A stretch of DNA of 64,000 nucleotides from an uncultured Verrucomicrobiota bacterium (GCA_903898675.1 CAIUGM010000022.1:248001-312000); one strand, 5' to 3'. Shown: positions 43,732-53,032, numbered from the stretch's first letter. Notes: generated from the sequence alone by a model not told the origin. Numbers and translations are program-made.

Positions 43732-43755
43732 AGCGCAGGCCTCCGGGCCTGCGCT
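43732..43755. terminator. GC hairpin after livF, possible operon end
   Basis: AGCGCAGGCC and GGCCTGCGCT pair perfectly over 10 bp around TCCG, 9 nt after the livF stop. There is no T-run, so it may be a Rho-aided or mRNA-stabilising structure instead of an intrinsic terminator. Confidence 0.5.
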
Positions 43756-43768
43756 GAATCGAGATCCT

Positions 43769-43881
43769 GGTAGGGCACAGGCTCGCTGCGCCCTCGGGGG
43801 CCTTGTCACGTTCGCAGGGCGCAGCCCCTCGACAAGCTCGGGGCCCTGAGCCAGTCGAACGGGCAAGTCTGCGCCCCTACC
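43769..43881. repeat. GTAGGGGCGCAG-type palindromic element
   Basis: The left end GGTAGGGCACAGGCTCG and right end CAAGTCTGCGCCCCTACC are imperfect inverted copies; the interior carries both CTCGACAAGCTCGGGG and CCCTGAGCCAGTCGAACGGG. It lies in the gap after the liv operon. Confidence 0.8.
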
Positions 43882-43938
43882 GGCCGATCCACCCGCCCGG
43901 TGCTTGCGAAACCCGGGCTCCCGCTCTAGCTTGCGGCC

Positions 43939-44655
43939 ATGACCCCGCGCTTTCTGCTTCCCCTCGGTTTGGCGCTCGCCGTCAACGCCGCGGCCGTCGT
44001 CGTCGACGTGAGCCTCCCCTACCGTGACTTGCACCTCAAGGATGGCACCGTGCTGGCGGAGGTGGCCATCAAGAGCTTCAACAGCACCGCCGAAACCGCC
44101 CTGCTGCTGGCCAACCGGCAGTTGATCAGCGTGCCGACCTCGCTGCTGCCCGAGGAAGTCCAGGCCCGCTTGAAGGAACTGGTCCCAAACCTGTCCAAGG
44201 AGGAGCAGGCCGCGGCCAAGGCCCGCGAAGCGGCGATTTACGACCAGGCCGCCAAGCGCGCCGAACACCGGCAGGAGGTGGCCGAGGAGGAGGCCCGGAA
44301 GGACCGTGAAGCCAGTCGAAACCTGAACGTGAAGCTGGCCGAAACCGACGCCACCCGGAAGGACAAGGTGCTCGAGGACGTCGCCAAGGTGGCCGCCAAA
44401 CAGGCGAAGGTCTATTTCAACTACCAGGACGACCCGCTTTCGAACATCGGGGCGGTGACCGGTTCCGACCTGCAGCTGGACGATCCCGAGCCGGTGCCAG
44501 GCTGGTCGGGCCGCTACCGGGTCAACGGCACCGCGTACCGCCGTTACATCACCAACCAGGGCAGCGGCTTTGGCCGGGGCGCCAAGGAGTTTGAGATGCT
44601 GATCCAGACCTCGGAAACGAAGCAGCCGGAGATCGTCGACATCCGGGTGAAATAA
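43939..44655 (+). CDS. Secreted protein with coiled coil, unknown function
   Basis: A 238-residue protein with signal peptide (PRFLLPLGLALAVNAAA), a short beta-rich N-domain (HLKDGTVLAEVAIKSFN), a charged helical region at about 90-150 (KEEQAAAKAREAAIYDQ onward) that is probably a coiled coil, and a C-terminal domain (WSGRYRVNGTAYRRYITNQG). I do not recognise a family. The HLKDGTVL strand resembles the N-domain of the two DUF481 proteins in this window. It has its own terminator downstream. Confidence 0.65.
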   Translation: MTPRFLLPLGLALAVNAAAVVVDVSLPYRDLHLKDGTVLAEVAIKSFNSTAETALLLANRQLISVPTSLLPEEVQARLKELVPNLSKEEQAAAKAREAAIYDQAAKRAEHRQEVAEEEARKDREASRNLNVKLAETDATRKDKVLEDVAKVAAKQAKVYFNYQDDPLSNIGAVTGSDLQLDDPEPVPGWSGRYRVNGTAYRRYITNQGSGFGRGAKEFEMLIQTSETKQPEIVDIRVK

Positions 44656-44693
44656 CCGGACAAGACCCCAGTCTTGCCCCCTTGATTTTTGGC

Positions 44694-44727
44694 GGGCGGC
44701 CAGTAAGTTGGCCGCCCTTTTCCTTTT
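44694..44727 (+). terminator. Rho-independent terminator
   Basis: GGGCGGCCA and TGGCCGCCC form a perfect 9-bp stem around GTAAGT, followed by TTTTCCTTTT. It separates the secreted coiled-coil gene from htpG. Confidence 0.9.
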
Positions 44728-44732
44728 CCGAC

Positions 44733-44750
44733 CCTCTCAACTCTCAACCA
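44733..44750. repeat. Solo heptad arm (CTCTCAA units)
   Basis: Two CTCTCAA units match the right arm of the four-helix-bundle element. No complementary arm was found nearby. It lies about 20 nt upstream of htpG. Confidence 0.55.
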
Positions 44751-44769
44751 CCCACTCGCAACTTTTCCC

Positions 44770-46611
44770 ATGTCCACCTCCACACCGCAGAAATTCGAGT
44801 TCCAAGCCGAGATCAAGCAGCTGCTCGATATCGTCATCCATTCGCTCTACACCGAGAAGGAGATCTTCGTCCGCGAGCTGGTTTCCAACGCCTCCGACGC
44901 CCTGGAGAAGCTGCGTCACACCCAGCTGACCGAGAAGGACATCCTCGACGACAAGGTCGCCCTGGAGATCAACCTCACCACCGACGACCAGGCCAAGACC
45001 CTCACGATTCAGGACACCGGCGTCGGCATGACCCGCGCCGAGCTCGTCGAAAACCTGGGCACCATCGCCCACTCCGGCTCGAAAGCCTTCCTCAAGGCCC
45101 TCGGCGAGGGCGACCAGAAGAACACCAGCCTGATCGGCCAGTTCGGCGTGGGCTTCTACTCCGCCTTCATGGTCGCCAAGAGCGTCAAGGTCTACGCCCG
45201 TTCCTGGCGCACCGGCGAGCCCGGCCATGTCTGGTCGAGCGACGGCTCGGGCAGCTATGAGATCGAGGAGGTCGAGGGCCTGGCCCGCGGCTCCAAGATC
45301 GTGATCGAGCTCAAGGACGAGTGCGCCGAGTACGCGAGCGACGGCCGCATCAAGGAAATCCTCGAGCGCTACAGCGCGTTCGTCTCGTTCCCGATCAACC
45401 TGAACGGGAAACACGTCAACACCGTCACGGCCCTCTGGCTGCGCGGCAAAAATGAGATCAAGGACGAGGAGTACAACGAATTCTACAAGTTCCAGGCCCA
45501 CGCCTACGAGGACCCGATGCTGCGCCTGCACTTCAGCGCCGACGCCCCGCTGGCGATCAACGCCCTGCTGTTCGTGCCGCAGGAGAACACCGAGCGGATG
45601 GGCTTTGCCCGCCTCGAGCCGTCCGTCGCACTCTACTGCCGCAAGGTCCTCATCGACGCCGCGCCGAAGGACCTGCTGCCGGAGTGGCTGCGCTTCCTCA
45701 AGGGCGTCGTCGACAGCGAGGACCTCACGCTCAACATCTCCCGCGAGACGATGCAGGACAAGGCCCTCATCGACAAGCTGGGAAAGGTGATCACCAAGCG
45801 TTTCCTCAAGTTCCTCGACGAGGAGGCCACGCAGCGGCCGGATTCCTTCCTCAAGTTCTACGCCCAGTTCGGCATCTTCCTCAAGGAGGGCGCCGCGATG
45901 GACTTCACCCACAAGGACCAGCTCGTGAAGCTGCTGCGCTTCGAGTCGTCCCTGACCGACAAGACCAAGTCCACCTCACTCGCCGACTACGTCACGCGGA
46001 TGGGCTCCGAGCAGAAGGAAATCTATTACCTCGTCGGGGCCAATCGCACGGCCATCGAGAGCGGTCCCTACCTCGAGGCCTTCAAGGCCCGCAACCTCGA
46101 GGTGCTGTTCTGCTACGAGCCGGTCGACGAGTACGTGATGAACAACGTTCGCGAATTCGACGGCAAGAAGCTCATCGCCGCCGACCACGCCGATGTGAAG
46201 CTCGCCGAGATCCCGAAGCCCGAGGGTGCGCTCAGCGAGGCCGACACGAAGACGCTGACCGCCTGGATCAAGGAATCCCTGGGCGACCGCGTCACCGAGG
46301 TGAAGGCCAGCGACCGCCTGGTCGACTCGCCCGCCCTGGCGATCAACTCCGACAAGTTCATGTCCGCCCACATGCGCCGCATGATGAAGGCCATGAACAA
46401 GGACGGCGTCGACCTGCCGCAGCGCGTGAACCTGGAGATCAACCCGCGTTCCGCCGTGATGAAGCGCCTTTTCGAGACCCACACCGCCGCGCCGGAAAAG
46501 GCGAAGCTCGTCGCCGAGCAGATCCTCGACAACGCCCTCATCTCCGCCGGAATGCTGGAAGACGCCACGCCCATGGTGGCGCGGATGTACAAGCTGCTGG
46601 AATCAGTCTGA
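44770..46611 (+). CDS. htpG: Molecular chaperone HtpG (Hsp90)
   Basis: A 613-residue cytosolic Hsp90. IVIHSLYTEKEIFVRELVSN, DTGVGMTRAELVENLGTIA and GQFGVGFYSAFMV are the GHKL ATP-binding motifs; middle-domain SRETMQDKALIDKLG and client-binding C-domain follow. Length is normal. It is monocistronic, bounded by a terminator upstream and a repeat downstream. No heat-shock operator was recognised. Confidence 0.95.
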   Translation: MSTSTPQKFEFQAEIKQLLDIVIHSLYTEKEIFVRELVSNASDALEKLRHTQLTEKDILDDKVALEINLTTDDQAKTLTIQDTGVGMTRAELVENLGTIAHSGSKAFLKALGEGDQKNTSLIGQFGVGFYSAFMVAKSVKVYARSWRTGEPGHVWSSDGSGSYEIEEVEGLARGSKIVIELKDECAEYASDGRIKEILERYSAFVSFPINLNGKHVNTVTALWLRGKNEIKDEEYNEFYKFQAHAYEDPMLRLHFSADAPLAINALLFVPQENTERMGFARLEPSVALYCRKVLIDAAPKDLLPEWLRFLKGVVDSEDLTLNISRETMQDKALIDKLGKVITKRFLKFLDEEATQRPDSFLKFYAQFGIFLKEGAAMDFTHKDQLVKLLRFESSLTDKTKSTSLADYVTRMGSEQKEIYYLVGANRTAIESGPYLEAFKARNLEVLFCYEPVDEYVMNNVREFDGKKLIAADHADVKLAEIPKPEGALSEADTKTLTAWIKESLGDRVTEVKASDRLVDSPALAINSDKFMSAHMRRMMKAMNKDGVDLPQRVNLEINPRSAVMKRLFETHTAAPEKAKLVAEQILDNALISAGMLEDATPMVARMYKLLESV

Positions 46612-46730
46612 GGCCGGGGGTTGCCCTGACCGACCGTCGGCAGGCCAAGGCCGTTGAGGGCAACGGCGGCTGTTACACGCCAAGGTGTTCCGATGTAATT
46701 TCAGCAATCCTGAAACCAAGTCGGCGCCGT

Positions 46731-46799
46731 GTAGCCGGGGTCGTTGACCCCGGTGCTCTTATGTCCGTGAACCAAACCGGGGTCAGCGACCCCGGTTAA
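46731..46799. repeat. GTAGCCGGGGTC double-hairpin element
   Basis: Arms GTAGCCGGGGTCGTTGACC and the inverted CCGGGGTCAGCGACCCCGG flank about 25 nt. Same family and architecture as 24348-24420. It lies in the htpG to tricorn-protease gap, where nothing else is recognisable. Confidence 0.8.
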
Positions 46800-46876
46800 A
46801 GATTTATTGAGATGCTCGCCCCCCATTCCCCGGAATTTTCGGTCGCCAAACCCGCCGTGTCATAACTGAATTTGGC

Positions 46877-49800
46877 ATGCATCGACTGCTCCGTCTGCTT
46901 CTCATCGCGACCGTCGGCCTCGCCAGCGGTTTTTCCGCCGAAAAAAGCCCCGATTCCCCCGCCCGGCTGCTCCGCTTCCCGGCGACCAATGGCAAGGCGA
47001 TCGTCTTCTCCTATGCGGGACAGCTCTACACTGTCGCCGCCGAGGGTGGCACCGCCCGCCGCCTGACCAGCGGCCCGGGCTACGCGGTTTTCCCACGCTT
47101 TTCCAACGACGGGACCGAACTTGCCTTCACCGCCCAGTACGACGGCAACACCGAGGTCTACGTCATGCCGGCCGACGGCGGCACGCCGCAGCGCCTGACC
47201 ACCTCGGCGACGCTGGGTCGCGACGACCTCGCCGACCGCATGGGCCCGAACAACCTCGTCATGGGCTGGCGCAACACCGCCCAGGAAGTCGTCTACCGCT
47301 CGCGCTGGCGCTCGTTCAACCCGTTCATCGGCCAGCTCAACACCGTCGGGCTCGACGGCGACGTGCCGACGCAGCTCCCGGTGCCGCGCGGCGGCTTCGT
47401 GTCCTTTTCCCCCGACGACACCAAGATCGCCTACAACCGCGTCTTCCGGGAATTCCGGACGTGGAAGCAGTACCGCGGCGGCATGGCCGACGACATCTGG
47501 ATCTTCGACCTCAAGACCGGGGCGCTCGAGAACATCACCAACAACGCGGCCCAGGACATTTTCCCGATGTGGGCCCCGAACGGCCGGATCTATTTCGTTT
47601 CCGAGCGGACCTCCCGCGCCAACCTCTTCAGCTACGACCTCGCGACCAAGCAGACGAAGCAGCTGACGAGCTTCACCGATTACGACGTGAAGTTCCCCTC
47701 GCTCGGCGCCGGCGCGATCGTTTTCGAACAGGCCGGCCAGATCTGGAAATTCAACCTCGCGACGGAAAAGGCCGCCCCCGTCCCCATCGCCCTGCATGAG
47801 GACCTGCCCAACACCCGGCCCGCGCTCGTGAACGTCGGCAAGTATGTCACGACGGTGAACCTCGCGCCCGACGGCCAGCGTGTGACGGTCGTGGCTCGCG
47901 GCGACGTTTTCTCCGTGCCGGCCAAGGACGGGCCGACCCGCAACCTCACGCAGACGTCCGGCGTGCACGAGCGCGACGCCAGCTGGTCCCCGGACGGCAA
48001 ATGGATCGCCTACCTGTCCGATGCCAGCGGGGAAAACGAACTCTACGTCCAGGCGCAGGACGGCCGCAGTCCGGCGGTGAAGGTCACCACGGACGCCGAC
48101 ACCTATTACTTCACCCCGGTCTGGTCGCCTGACTCCAAGAAACTGCTGTGGTCCGACCGGAAGCAACGCCTGCGCTTTGTGGCGGTCGAATCGAAGGCGG
48201 TCACCACCGTGGACGAAAATCCGGACGCCCCGATCCGCCAGTACAACTGGGCCCCCGATTCCTCGTGGATCACCTGGGTGCGCAACGAGCACGGCACGCT
48301 CGCGAAGGTCATGCTCTATGGCGTCGCGGACAAGCAGACCCTGGCGGTCACGGACGGCTGGTATGAATCCAGCGCCCCGGCCTTCAGTGACGACGGCAAG
48401 TGGCTGCTCTTCTCCTCGGCCCGCGACTACGACCCGATCTATTCGGACACCGAGTGGAACCACGCCTACCAGGACATGGAGCGGGTTTACCTCGTCGCCC
48501 TGGCGAAGGACACGCCCTCGCCCTTCGCGCCGAAAAGCGACGAGGTCGGGGTGACCAAGGAGGAGGAGAAGAAAGCCGCCGACGAGAAACCCGACGCCGC
48601 GAAGCCCGGGGAGAAAAAGGATGCGGCCAGGAAACCCGCCATCGTCGTGAAGGTGGATCCCGCCGGGCTGGCCGAGCGGACCATCAGCCTGCCGGTGAAG
48701 TCGTCGAACTACGGCGACCTGCGGATGATCGGCGACAAGGTCTACTACAGCCGCACTCCCGGCGGCCCGCAGATCGGCGGCGGCGGGGGCGAAGGCTTCG
48801 GCGGCTCCACCGTGACCAAGACGATGCTCGCGGTCTATGACCTGAAGGCCCGCAAGGAGACGGAGCTCGGCAATTTCGACGGCTTCGACATCTCCGCGAA
48901 CGGCAAGAAAATGCTGGTTCGCTCCGGCCACGATTTCTCCCTCATCGACGTACCCTCGGCCAGGATCGAGCTGAAGCCGGAGTCGAAGCTCGACCTGTCC
49001 GGCCTCGAGGTCCGGCTCGACCGCCGGGCCGAGTGGGCGCAGATCTTCAACGAGAGCTGGCGCCAGATGCGCGATTTCTTCTACGCGCCGAACATGCACG
49101 GCGTCGACTGGCCGGCCGTGCGCCAGAAATACGGCGCGCTCCTGCCCGCGGTGGCCACCCGCAACGACCTCACCTACCTCATCGGCGAAATGATCGGCGA
49201 GCTGCACATCGGCCACGCCTACGTGGGCGGCGGCGACCGCAGCGAGGCGCCCCGGATCAAGACCGGCCTGCTCGGCGCCGAGGTGTCACGCGACCCGGCC
49301 AGCCGCGCCTATCGCATCGACAAGATCCTGCCCGGGGAAAACTGGCAGACCAAGACGCGCTCCCCGCTCACGGAGCTGGGCGTCAACGTGGCCGCCGGCG
49401 ACTACATCCTCGCGGTCAACGGCCAGCCGGTGCGGGAAATGGCGAACCTCTACTCCGCGCTCGTCGGCACGGTCGGCAAACAGGTGGTGCTGCGCGTCAA
49501 CAGCCAGCCCGTGGACGAGGGCGCCCGCGACATCACCATCGTGCCCATCGCCGATGAATCCGCGCTGTACTACGACGCGTGGGTTCAGGGCAACATCGAC
49601 TACGTCACCCGGAAAACGGACGGCAAGGTCGGCTACCTGCACATTCCGGACATGGGCCCCGAGGGGTTGAACGAGTTTGTCCGCCGCTATTACCCGCAGC
49701 TCAACAAGCAGGCGCTGATCGTCGACGTGCGCGGCAACGGCGGCGGCAATGTCTCGCCCATGATCATCGAGCGCCTCCGGCGCGAGCTGACCATGATCAA

Positions 49801-50236
49801 CATCCGGCGCAACGGCACGCCGACCACCAATCCCGGCGGCATGGTCCTCGGGCCGAAGGTGACGCTGATGAACGAATACTCCGCCTCGGACGGTGACCTC
49901 TTCCCCTATCGCTTCCGCGAAAACGGCCTCGGCAAACTGATCGGCAAGCGCTCGTGGGGCGGCGTGGTAGGCATCACCGGCACCCTGCCCTTCACCGACG
50001 GCGGCTCCCTGACCAAGCCGGAATTCGCCCCCTACGCCAAGGACGGCAAGAGCTGGATCATCGAGGGCCACGGCGTCGACCCCGACATCGTGGTGGACAA
50101 CGACCCCGCCCGGGAATTCCGCGGGGAGGACCAGCAGCTCGACAAGGGCATCGAGGTCATCCTCGACGAACTAAAGACCCAGGGCCGCACGCTGCCGCCC
50201 CCGCCCGCGTGGCCGGACAAGTCGTTGAAGAACTGA
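46877..50236 (+). CDS. Tricorn-like S41-family peptidase
   Basis: An 1119-residue secreted protein with signal peptide (LLRLLLIATVGLASGFSA), a double WD40/TolB-like propeller (about 25-620), an acidic Lys/Glu-rich linker with a Gly cluster, then the tricorn core: C1 domain with GELHIGHAYVGGG (catalytic His), a PDZ domain (DYILAVNGQPVREMANLY) and the C2 domain with DVRGNGGGN, NEYSASDGDLFPYRF (catalytic Ser-Asp) and IEGHGVDPDI (Glu). The whole catalytic set of tricorn is therefore present. Such proteins cut oligopeptides; a periplasmic or secreted location is inferred from the signal. Confidence 0.92.
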   Translation: MHRLLRLLLIATVGLASGFSAEKSPDSPARLLRFPATNGKAIVFSYAGQLYTVAAEGGTARRLTSGPGYAVFPRFSNDGTELAFTAQYDGNTEVYVMPADGGTPQRLTTSATLGRDDLADRMGPNNLVMGWRNTAQEVVYRSRWRSFNPFIGQLNTVGLDGDVPTQLPVPRGGFVSFSPDDTKIAYNRVFREFRTWKQYRGGMADDIWIFDLKTGALENITNNAAQDIFPMWAPNGRIYFVSERTSRANLFSYDLATKQTKQLTSFTDYDVKFPSLGAGAIVFEQAGQIWKFNLATEKAAPVPIALHEDLPNTRPALVNVGKYVTTVNLAPDGQRVTVVARGDVFSVPAKDGPTRNLTQTSGVHERDASWSPDGKWIAYLSDASGENELYVQAQDGRSPAVKVTTDADTYYFTPVWSPDSKKLLWSDRKQRLRFVAVESKAVTTVDENPDAPIRQYNWAPDSSWITWVRNEHGTLAKVMLYGVADKQTLAVTDGWYESSAPAFSDDGKWLLFSSARDYDPIYSDTEWNHAYQDMERVYLVALAKDTPSPFAPKSDEVGVTKEEEKKAADEKPDAAKPGEKKDAARKPAIVVKVDPAGLAERTISLPVKSSNYGDLRMIGDKVYYSRTPGGPQIGGGGGEGFGGSTVTKTMLAVYDLKARKETELGNFDGFDISANGKKMLVRSGHDFSLIDVPSARIELKPESKLDLSGLEVRLDRRAEWAQIFNESWRQMRDFFYAPNMHGVDWPAVRQKYGALLPAVATRNDLTYLIGEMIGELHIGHAYVGGGDRSEAPRIKTGLLGAEVSRDPASRAYRIDKILPGENWQTKTRSPLTELGVNVAAGDYILAVNGQPVREMANLYSALVGTVGKQVVLRVNSQPVDEGARDITIVPIADESALYYDAWVQGNIDYVTRKTDGKVGYLHIPDMGPEGLNEFVRRYYPQLNKQALIVDVRGNGGGNVSPMIIERLRRELTMINIRRNGTPTTNPGGMVLGPKVTLMNEYSASDGDLFPYRFRENGLGKLIGKRSWGGVVGITGTLPFTDGGSLTKPEFAPYAKDGKSWIIEGHGVDPDIVVDNDPAREFRGEDQQLDKGIEVILDELKTQGRTLPPPPAWPDKSLKN

Positions 50237-50260
50237 ACCTCGACTTGGAGTCCCAGCGTC

Positions 50261-50290
50261 AAGGCGAGGCCAACCGGCCTCGCCTTTTTC
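50261..50290 (+). terminator. Rho-independent terminator of the tricorn-like gene
   Basis: GGCGAGGCC and GGCCTCGCC form a perfect 9-bp stem around AACC, followed by five T. It lies 27 nt after the stop. Confidence 0.92.
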
Positions 50291-50340
50291 ATGCCAAGAT
50301 CCCCCGGACAAGCGAATTATCCCGGAGGCGGCTTAAGATT

Positions 50341-50440
50341 CCTGTAGCCGCGCTTGAGTCTGCGTTCCGAGCGCCGCAGGGCGCGACAAGACCGGGGCCG
50401 CAGGCAACCGGAACAAGCGTGGTTCCGGCAGCGCGGCTAC
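50341..50440. repeat. GTAGCCGCGCTTGAG-type element
   Basis: CTGTAGCCGCGCTTGAGTC at the left and GGCAGCGCGGCTAC at the right are inverted ends; the middle has GGAACAAGCGTGGTTCC. Second intact copy of the family at 32236. Confidence 0.75.
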
Positions 50441-50498
50441 TCATAAAAGCGCCGCCGGTTTTCACCGAGGGCGCGAAAGGGCGAAAGACTGCACCGGC

Positions 50499-51659
50499 TC
50501 AGCTCAGCAAATGCTGCCACTGGTCCTCGCGGGCCGAGCGCGCGGCCTTGAGCGCCCCCACCGCGACGAACCGCTTGTAGTCCGGGCCCGCGAGCCGGAC
50601 CTTTGGCGCCTCGAAGCCGTCGGCCGCGAGTTTCTGCTGCAGCACGGTGTCGAAGCCGCGGATGCAACTGCCGCCACCCGTGACCACGATGTTCTGCAGC
50701 AACTGCGCGACCGACTCGGATGACGCGCGGGCGATCAGCATGGTGAGCGCCGGGTAGATTTTATCGAGCAGCCGGTTGCAGGCGCGGCCGATGACCTCGC
50801 CCAGCTCCAGCGTGTGGCTCTTGCCGCCGATCAGTACCTTCACATCGAGGGGCTTGCGGATGGGACCGACGTACGAGAACTCCTCCTTGATCTGGCGGAT
50901 GGTGGCGCGCGACAGGCCGTTGTTCGGATAGGTGCGCTGAAGCTCGTCCTCGATGACCTTGTCAATGGCATCGCCCGCAAAGGGCAGGCTGATCTGGTCC
51001 TCGGCCGTCGGGAAAAAGCCCTGGATCAGGCAGAGATCGCTCGTGCCGCCCCCGATGTCGATGAAGAGCGAGTTGGTCACCGGGTCGACGTAGTTGGGCT
51101 GGCCCAGCCGGGTGTCGTCCCGAAAGCCCAACGCGGCGAGAAACGGTTCCGGGATGAGGAGCACGCGGTCGAACACGCCGGCGGCGCAGCTCCGGATGTC
51201 CTCGCGGGCCTCCTCCCCGGCGTTGGCCGGCATGCCGATCACGGCGCGAATCTCGGCGGCCCCGCTCGGGTCGATCACCGCGCGGACGCGGTGGATGAAA
51301 TCCCGGGCGCTCGAGAGATCGGCAATGATGCCATCCTCCAGCGGGGCGATCATCTTCAACTGCAGGCGGTGATTGAGGGCCTCCTCGCCGATCAGGGTCG
51401 TGGCATTGTTGGCGATGATGCCGTCGACCAGCCCTTCGCGGGCGTAGCCGACGATCGTCGGGATGATCTTGCTGACCGTGATGTCCTTCGTGTCCGGCGC
51501 GCCGGCCAGCACGCACGAGGCATTGGTGCCAAGGTCAAAGCCGACGAGGATGCGCTTCCGGTCGCCCACCCGCCGCATCTCGGCCGGGCGGTCAAGCACG
51601 GCGGGAGCGGGACGGGAGGCAACGGTGGCTGGTTTCTGTTCAGTGGTGATGGTGGTCAT
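50499..51659 (-). CDS. MreB/MamK-family actin-like ATPase
   Basis: A 386-residue actin-fold protein: phosphate-1 loop GFDLGTNASCVLAG, phosphate-2 loop IDIGGGTSDLCLI and adenosine loop VTGGGSCIRGF. A Thr/Pro-rich N-terminal tail of about 40 residues precedes the fold. The sequence looks closer to MamK-like filaments than to canonical MreB, but no magnetosome genes are present. A filament-forming role is inferred. The start overlaps the stop of the small upstream gene (ATGA), so they are co-translated. Confidence 0.85.
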   Translation of the reverse strand: MTTITTEQKPATVASRPAPAVLDRPAEMRRVGDRKRILVGFDLGTNASCVLAGAPDTKDITVSKIIPTIVGYAREGLVDGIIANNATTLIGEEALNHRLQLKMIAPLEDGIIADLSSARDFIHRVRAVIDPSGAAEIRAVIGMPANAGEEAREDIRSCAAGVFDRVLLIPEPFLAALGFRDDTRLGQPNYVDPVTNSLFIDIGGGTSDLCLIQGFFPTAEDQISLPFAGDAIDKVIEDELQRTYPNNGLSRATIRQIKEEFSYVGPIRKPLDVKVLIGGKSHTLELGEVIGRACNRLLDKIYPALTMLIARASSESVAQLLQNIVVTGGGSCIRGFDTVLQQKLAADGFEAPKVRLAGPDYKRFVAVGALKAARSAREDQWQHLLS

Positions 51660-52138
51660 GTTCGGGTGGTGGTTCGGACCGCGCGCTGGGACGGGGCCGG
51701 CGGGCGGCGGTTGGTGCGCTCGGCCGCCAGCATGGCGTCGAGCAGGTCGGGAATGGCGGGCGAACCCGTTCCGGGCGGGCGCGCGATGAGAACAGAAGGT
51801 TCGCCGGCCAGCCGCGAGGCGGGCGGAGGGGCGGAGGAGGCTGCAGAAGAAAAATGTCCCAGCAGCGCGGGCAGCATGAGCTCGCATAGGACGGCGGCGT
51901 CCGCCACGCGCCGCGCCTCGAGCGTATACAGCGCCTGCAATTCCGGCTCCGGGAGGCGGTTCCCGCCGGGGCGTGCGCGCAGTTCCAAGATCGCCTCCGC
52001 CAGCTCCGTGTCCATCAGGCGCACGGCCGCCGCCGCCGCGCCCTGCTCGCGCAGGACGCAGACCCGCCGGATCAAACGCGCCACGCCGGCCACGCCATCG
52101 GGCTCGCCCGGCCGTTTACTGGAGGATGCTGGATTCAA
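51656..52138 (-). CDS. Small partner protein of the actin-like ATPase, unknown
   Basis: A 160-residue protein without a recognised family. It is Ala/Arg-rich and mostly helical (VAGVARLIRRVCVLREQGAA, AEAILELRARPG, LYTLEARRVADAAVLCELML), with a disordered tail. It overlaps the actin gene by four bases, so it probably serves the filament as regulator or anchor; this is inference. The start is TTG 52138, with AAGGAG 11 nt upstream inside a hairpin; a downstream GTG is possible. Confidence 0.6.
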   Translation of the reverse strand: MNPASSSKRPGEPDGVAGVARLIRRVCVLREQGAAAAAVRLMDTELAEAILELRARPGGNRLPEPELQALYTLEARRVADAAVLCELMLPALLGHFSSAASSAPPPASRLAGEPSVLIARPPGTGSPAIPDLLDAMLAAERTNRRPPAPSQRAVRTTTRT

Positions 52139-52141
52139 GAA

Positions 52142-52169
52142 GGAGTGGTCTCCTTGAGTCGACCACTCC
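52142..52169 (-). promoter_or_regulatory. Inverted repeat at the start of the actin operon
   Basis: GGAGTGGTC and GACCACTCC are perfect 9-bp inverted copies with a 10-nt loop that contains the AAGGA of the likely Shine-Dalgarno on the minus strand. It could be an operator, or an RNA hairpin that presents or hides the ribosome site. Confidence 0.45.
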
Positions 52170-52328
52170 CACGGGTTCCGGTTCGCGCTTATTTTTTTCC
52201 GCCGGCCGGCCCGGCACCTAGGGCCAACCCCCGCCCGCCGTGGGGTCCGTTCGACTGCCCCGCTTACCAGAACTACCCGGGGCCGTAGTTGATTTGATTA
52301 AAGAGTGGCCGGGGCGGGGCGTCGGCGG

Positions 52329-52386
52329 TTGACAGCAAAAAAAACCGGCCGCTAAAGACGGGGGAAATTTGAGCGCCGGCTTTTTC
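52329..52386 (+). promoter_or_regulatory. Candidate promoter and leader hairpin of the pilus operon
   Basis: TTGACA (52329-52334) is a perfect -35 box; 18 nt later TAAAGA is a weak -10. Directly after it, CCGGCCGCT and AGCGCCGG can pair and are followed by TTTTT, like a terminator or attenuator. Both calls are tentative. Confidence 0.3.
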
Positions 52387-52450
52387 CGTCATCCGGCGGG
52401 GCCGGAACTAAAAAATCCAGCATCAACTCCGCTACAACCATCCGCAAATT

Positions 52451-53032
52451 ATGAACACCAGATTGAAAGCATGCCTTGTTACCGCAGTCGCCCTCTGCGG
52501 CGCCACCGCCGCGTCGGCCGGGCTCGTGGGCGGCAGCGCCGATCCCATCAACACCAACACGAACGTCAGCTACATCGCCAACCTCACCATCGTCGGCGCC
52601 GCGGGCCAGACCGACACGACCGTCGTGACCGGGACCATTGACAATAATTTTGACCACGGCTGGAAGCTGACGGTCGCCTCCACCAACCTCGGCATCTTAA
52701 AGCGGACCAGCGGCACGGGCGACACCGGGGCCGCCGGGGTCGGGACCGAGATTCCCTACACCAGCATCAAGCTGACCACCACGGGCGGCACGCTGGGTGC
52801 GGGCCTGACCGCCCCCGTCGGGACGCATAACATCGCCGCGGGCACGGGCTATGGCGGGGTGGCCGGCACCACTTATTTCAACACCGGGTCGGATGCCTTG
52901 ACGCCCGCCGAAGCCACGACCGCCACCGTCGGCTACGGCTATGCGCTGAAGATCAGCTGGACGGCGGACACCAGGATTCTGTCGGGCACCTACAGTGACA
53001 CGATCACGCTGACGCTCGCCAACGACACCTGA
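52451..53032 (+). CDS. Putative pilin / spore-coat-U-like secreted subunit
   Basis: A 193-residue secreted protein with signal peptide (LKACLVTAVALCGATAASA) and a beta-rich, Thr/Gly-rich mature part (SYIANLTIVGAAGQTDTT, DTITLTLANDT). The final beta-strand alternation and position before a chaperone and usher mark it as the structural subunit. Archaic chaperone-usher systems use SCP/U-type subunits of this size, which fits. No second subunit or adhesin is present. Confidence 0.75.
   Translation: MNTRLKACLVTAVALCGATAASAGLVGGSADPINTNTNVSYIANLTIVGAAGQTDTTVVTGTIDNNFDHGWKLTVASTNLGILKRTSGTGDTGAAGVGTEIPYTSIKLTTTGGTLGAGLTAPVGTHNIAAGTGYGGVAGTTYFNTGSDALTPAEATTATVGYGYALKISWTADTRILSGTYSDTITLTLANDT

Larger units (their letters stand above)
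52139..52450. other. Divergent intergenic region, 312 nt
   Basis: It lies between the actin operon and the pilus operon. It holds a 9-bp inverted repeat beside the TTG start, a candidate plus-strand promoter and a terminator-like hairpin; the rest (52180-52320) shows nothing I can name. Confidence 0.6.

Noticed and set aside
46796-49216. 806-codon minus-strand open frame
   Set aside because: Opposite the tricorn-like gene; composition is typical of an antisense frame in high-GC DNA.
50499-51659. Magnetosome gene cluster
   Set aside because: Only an actin-like protein is present; no other magnetosome genes are in the window.
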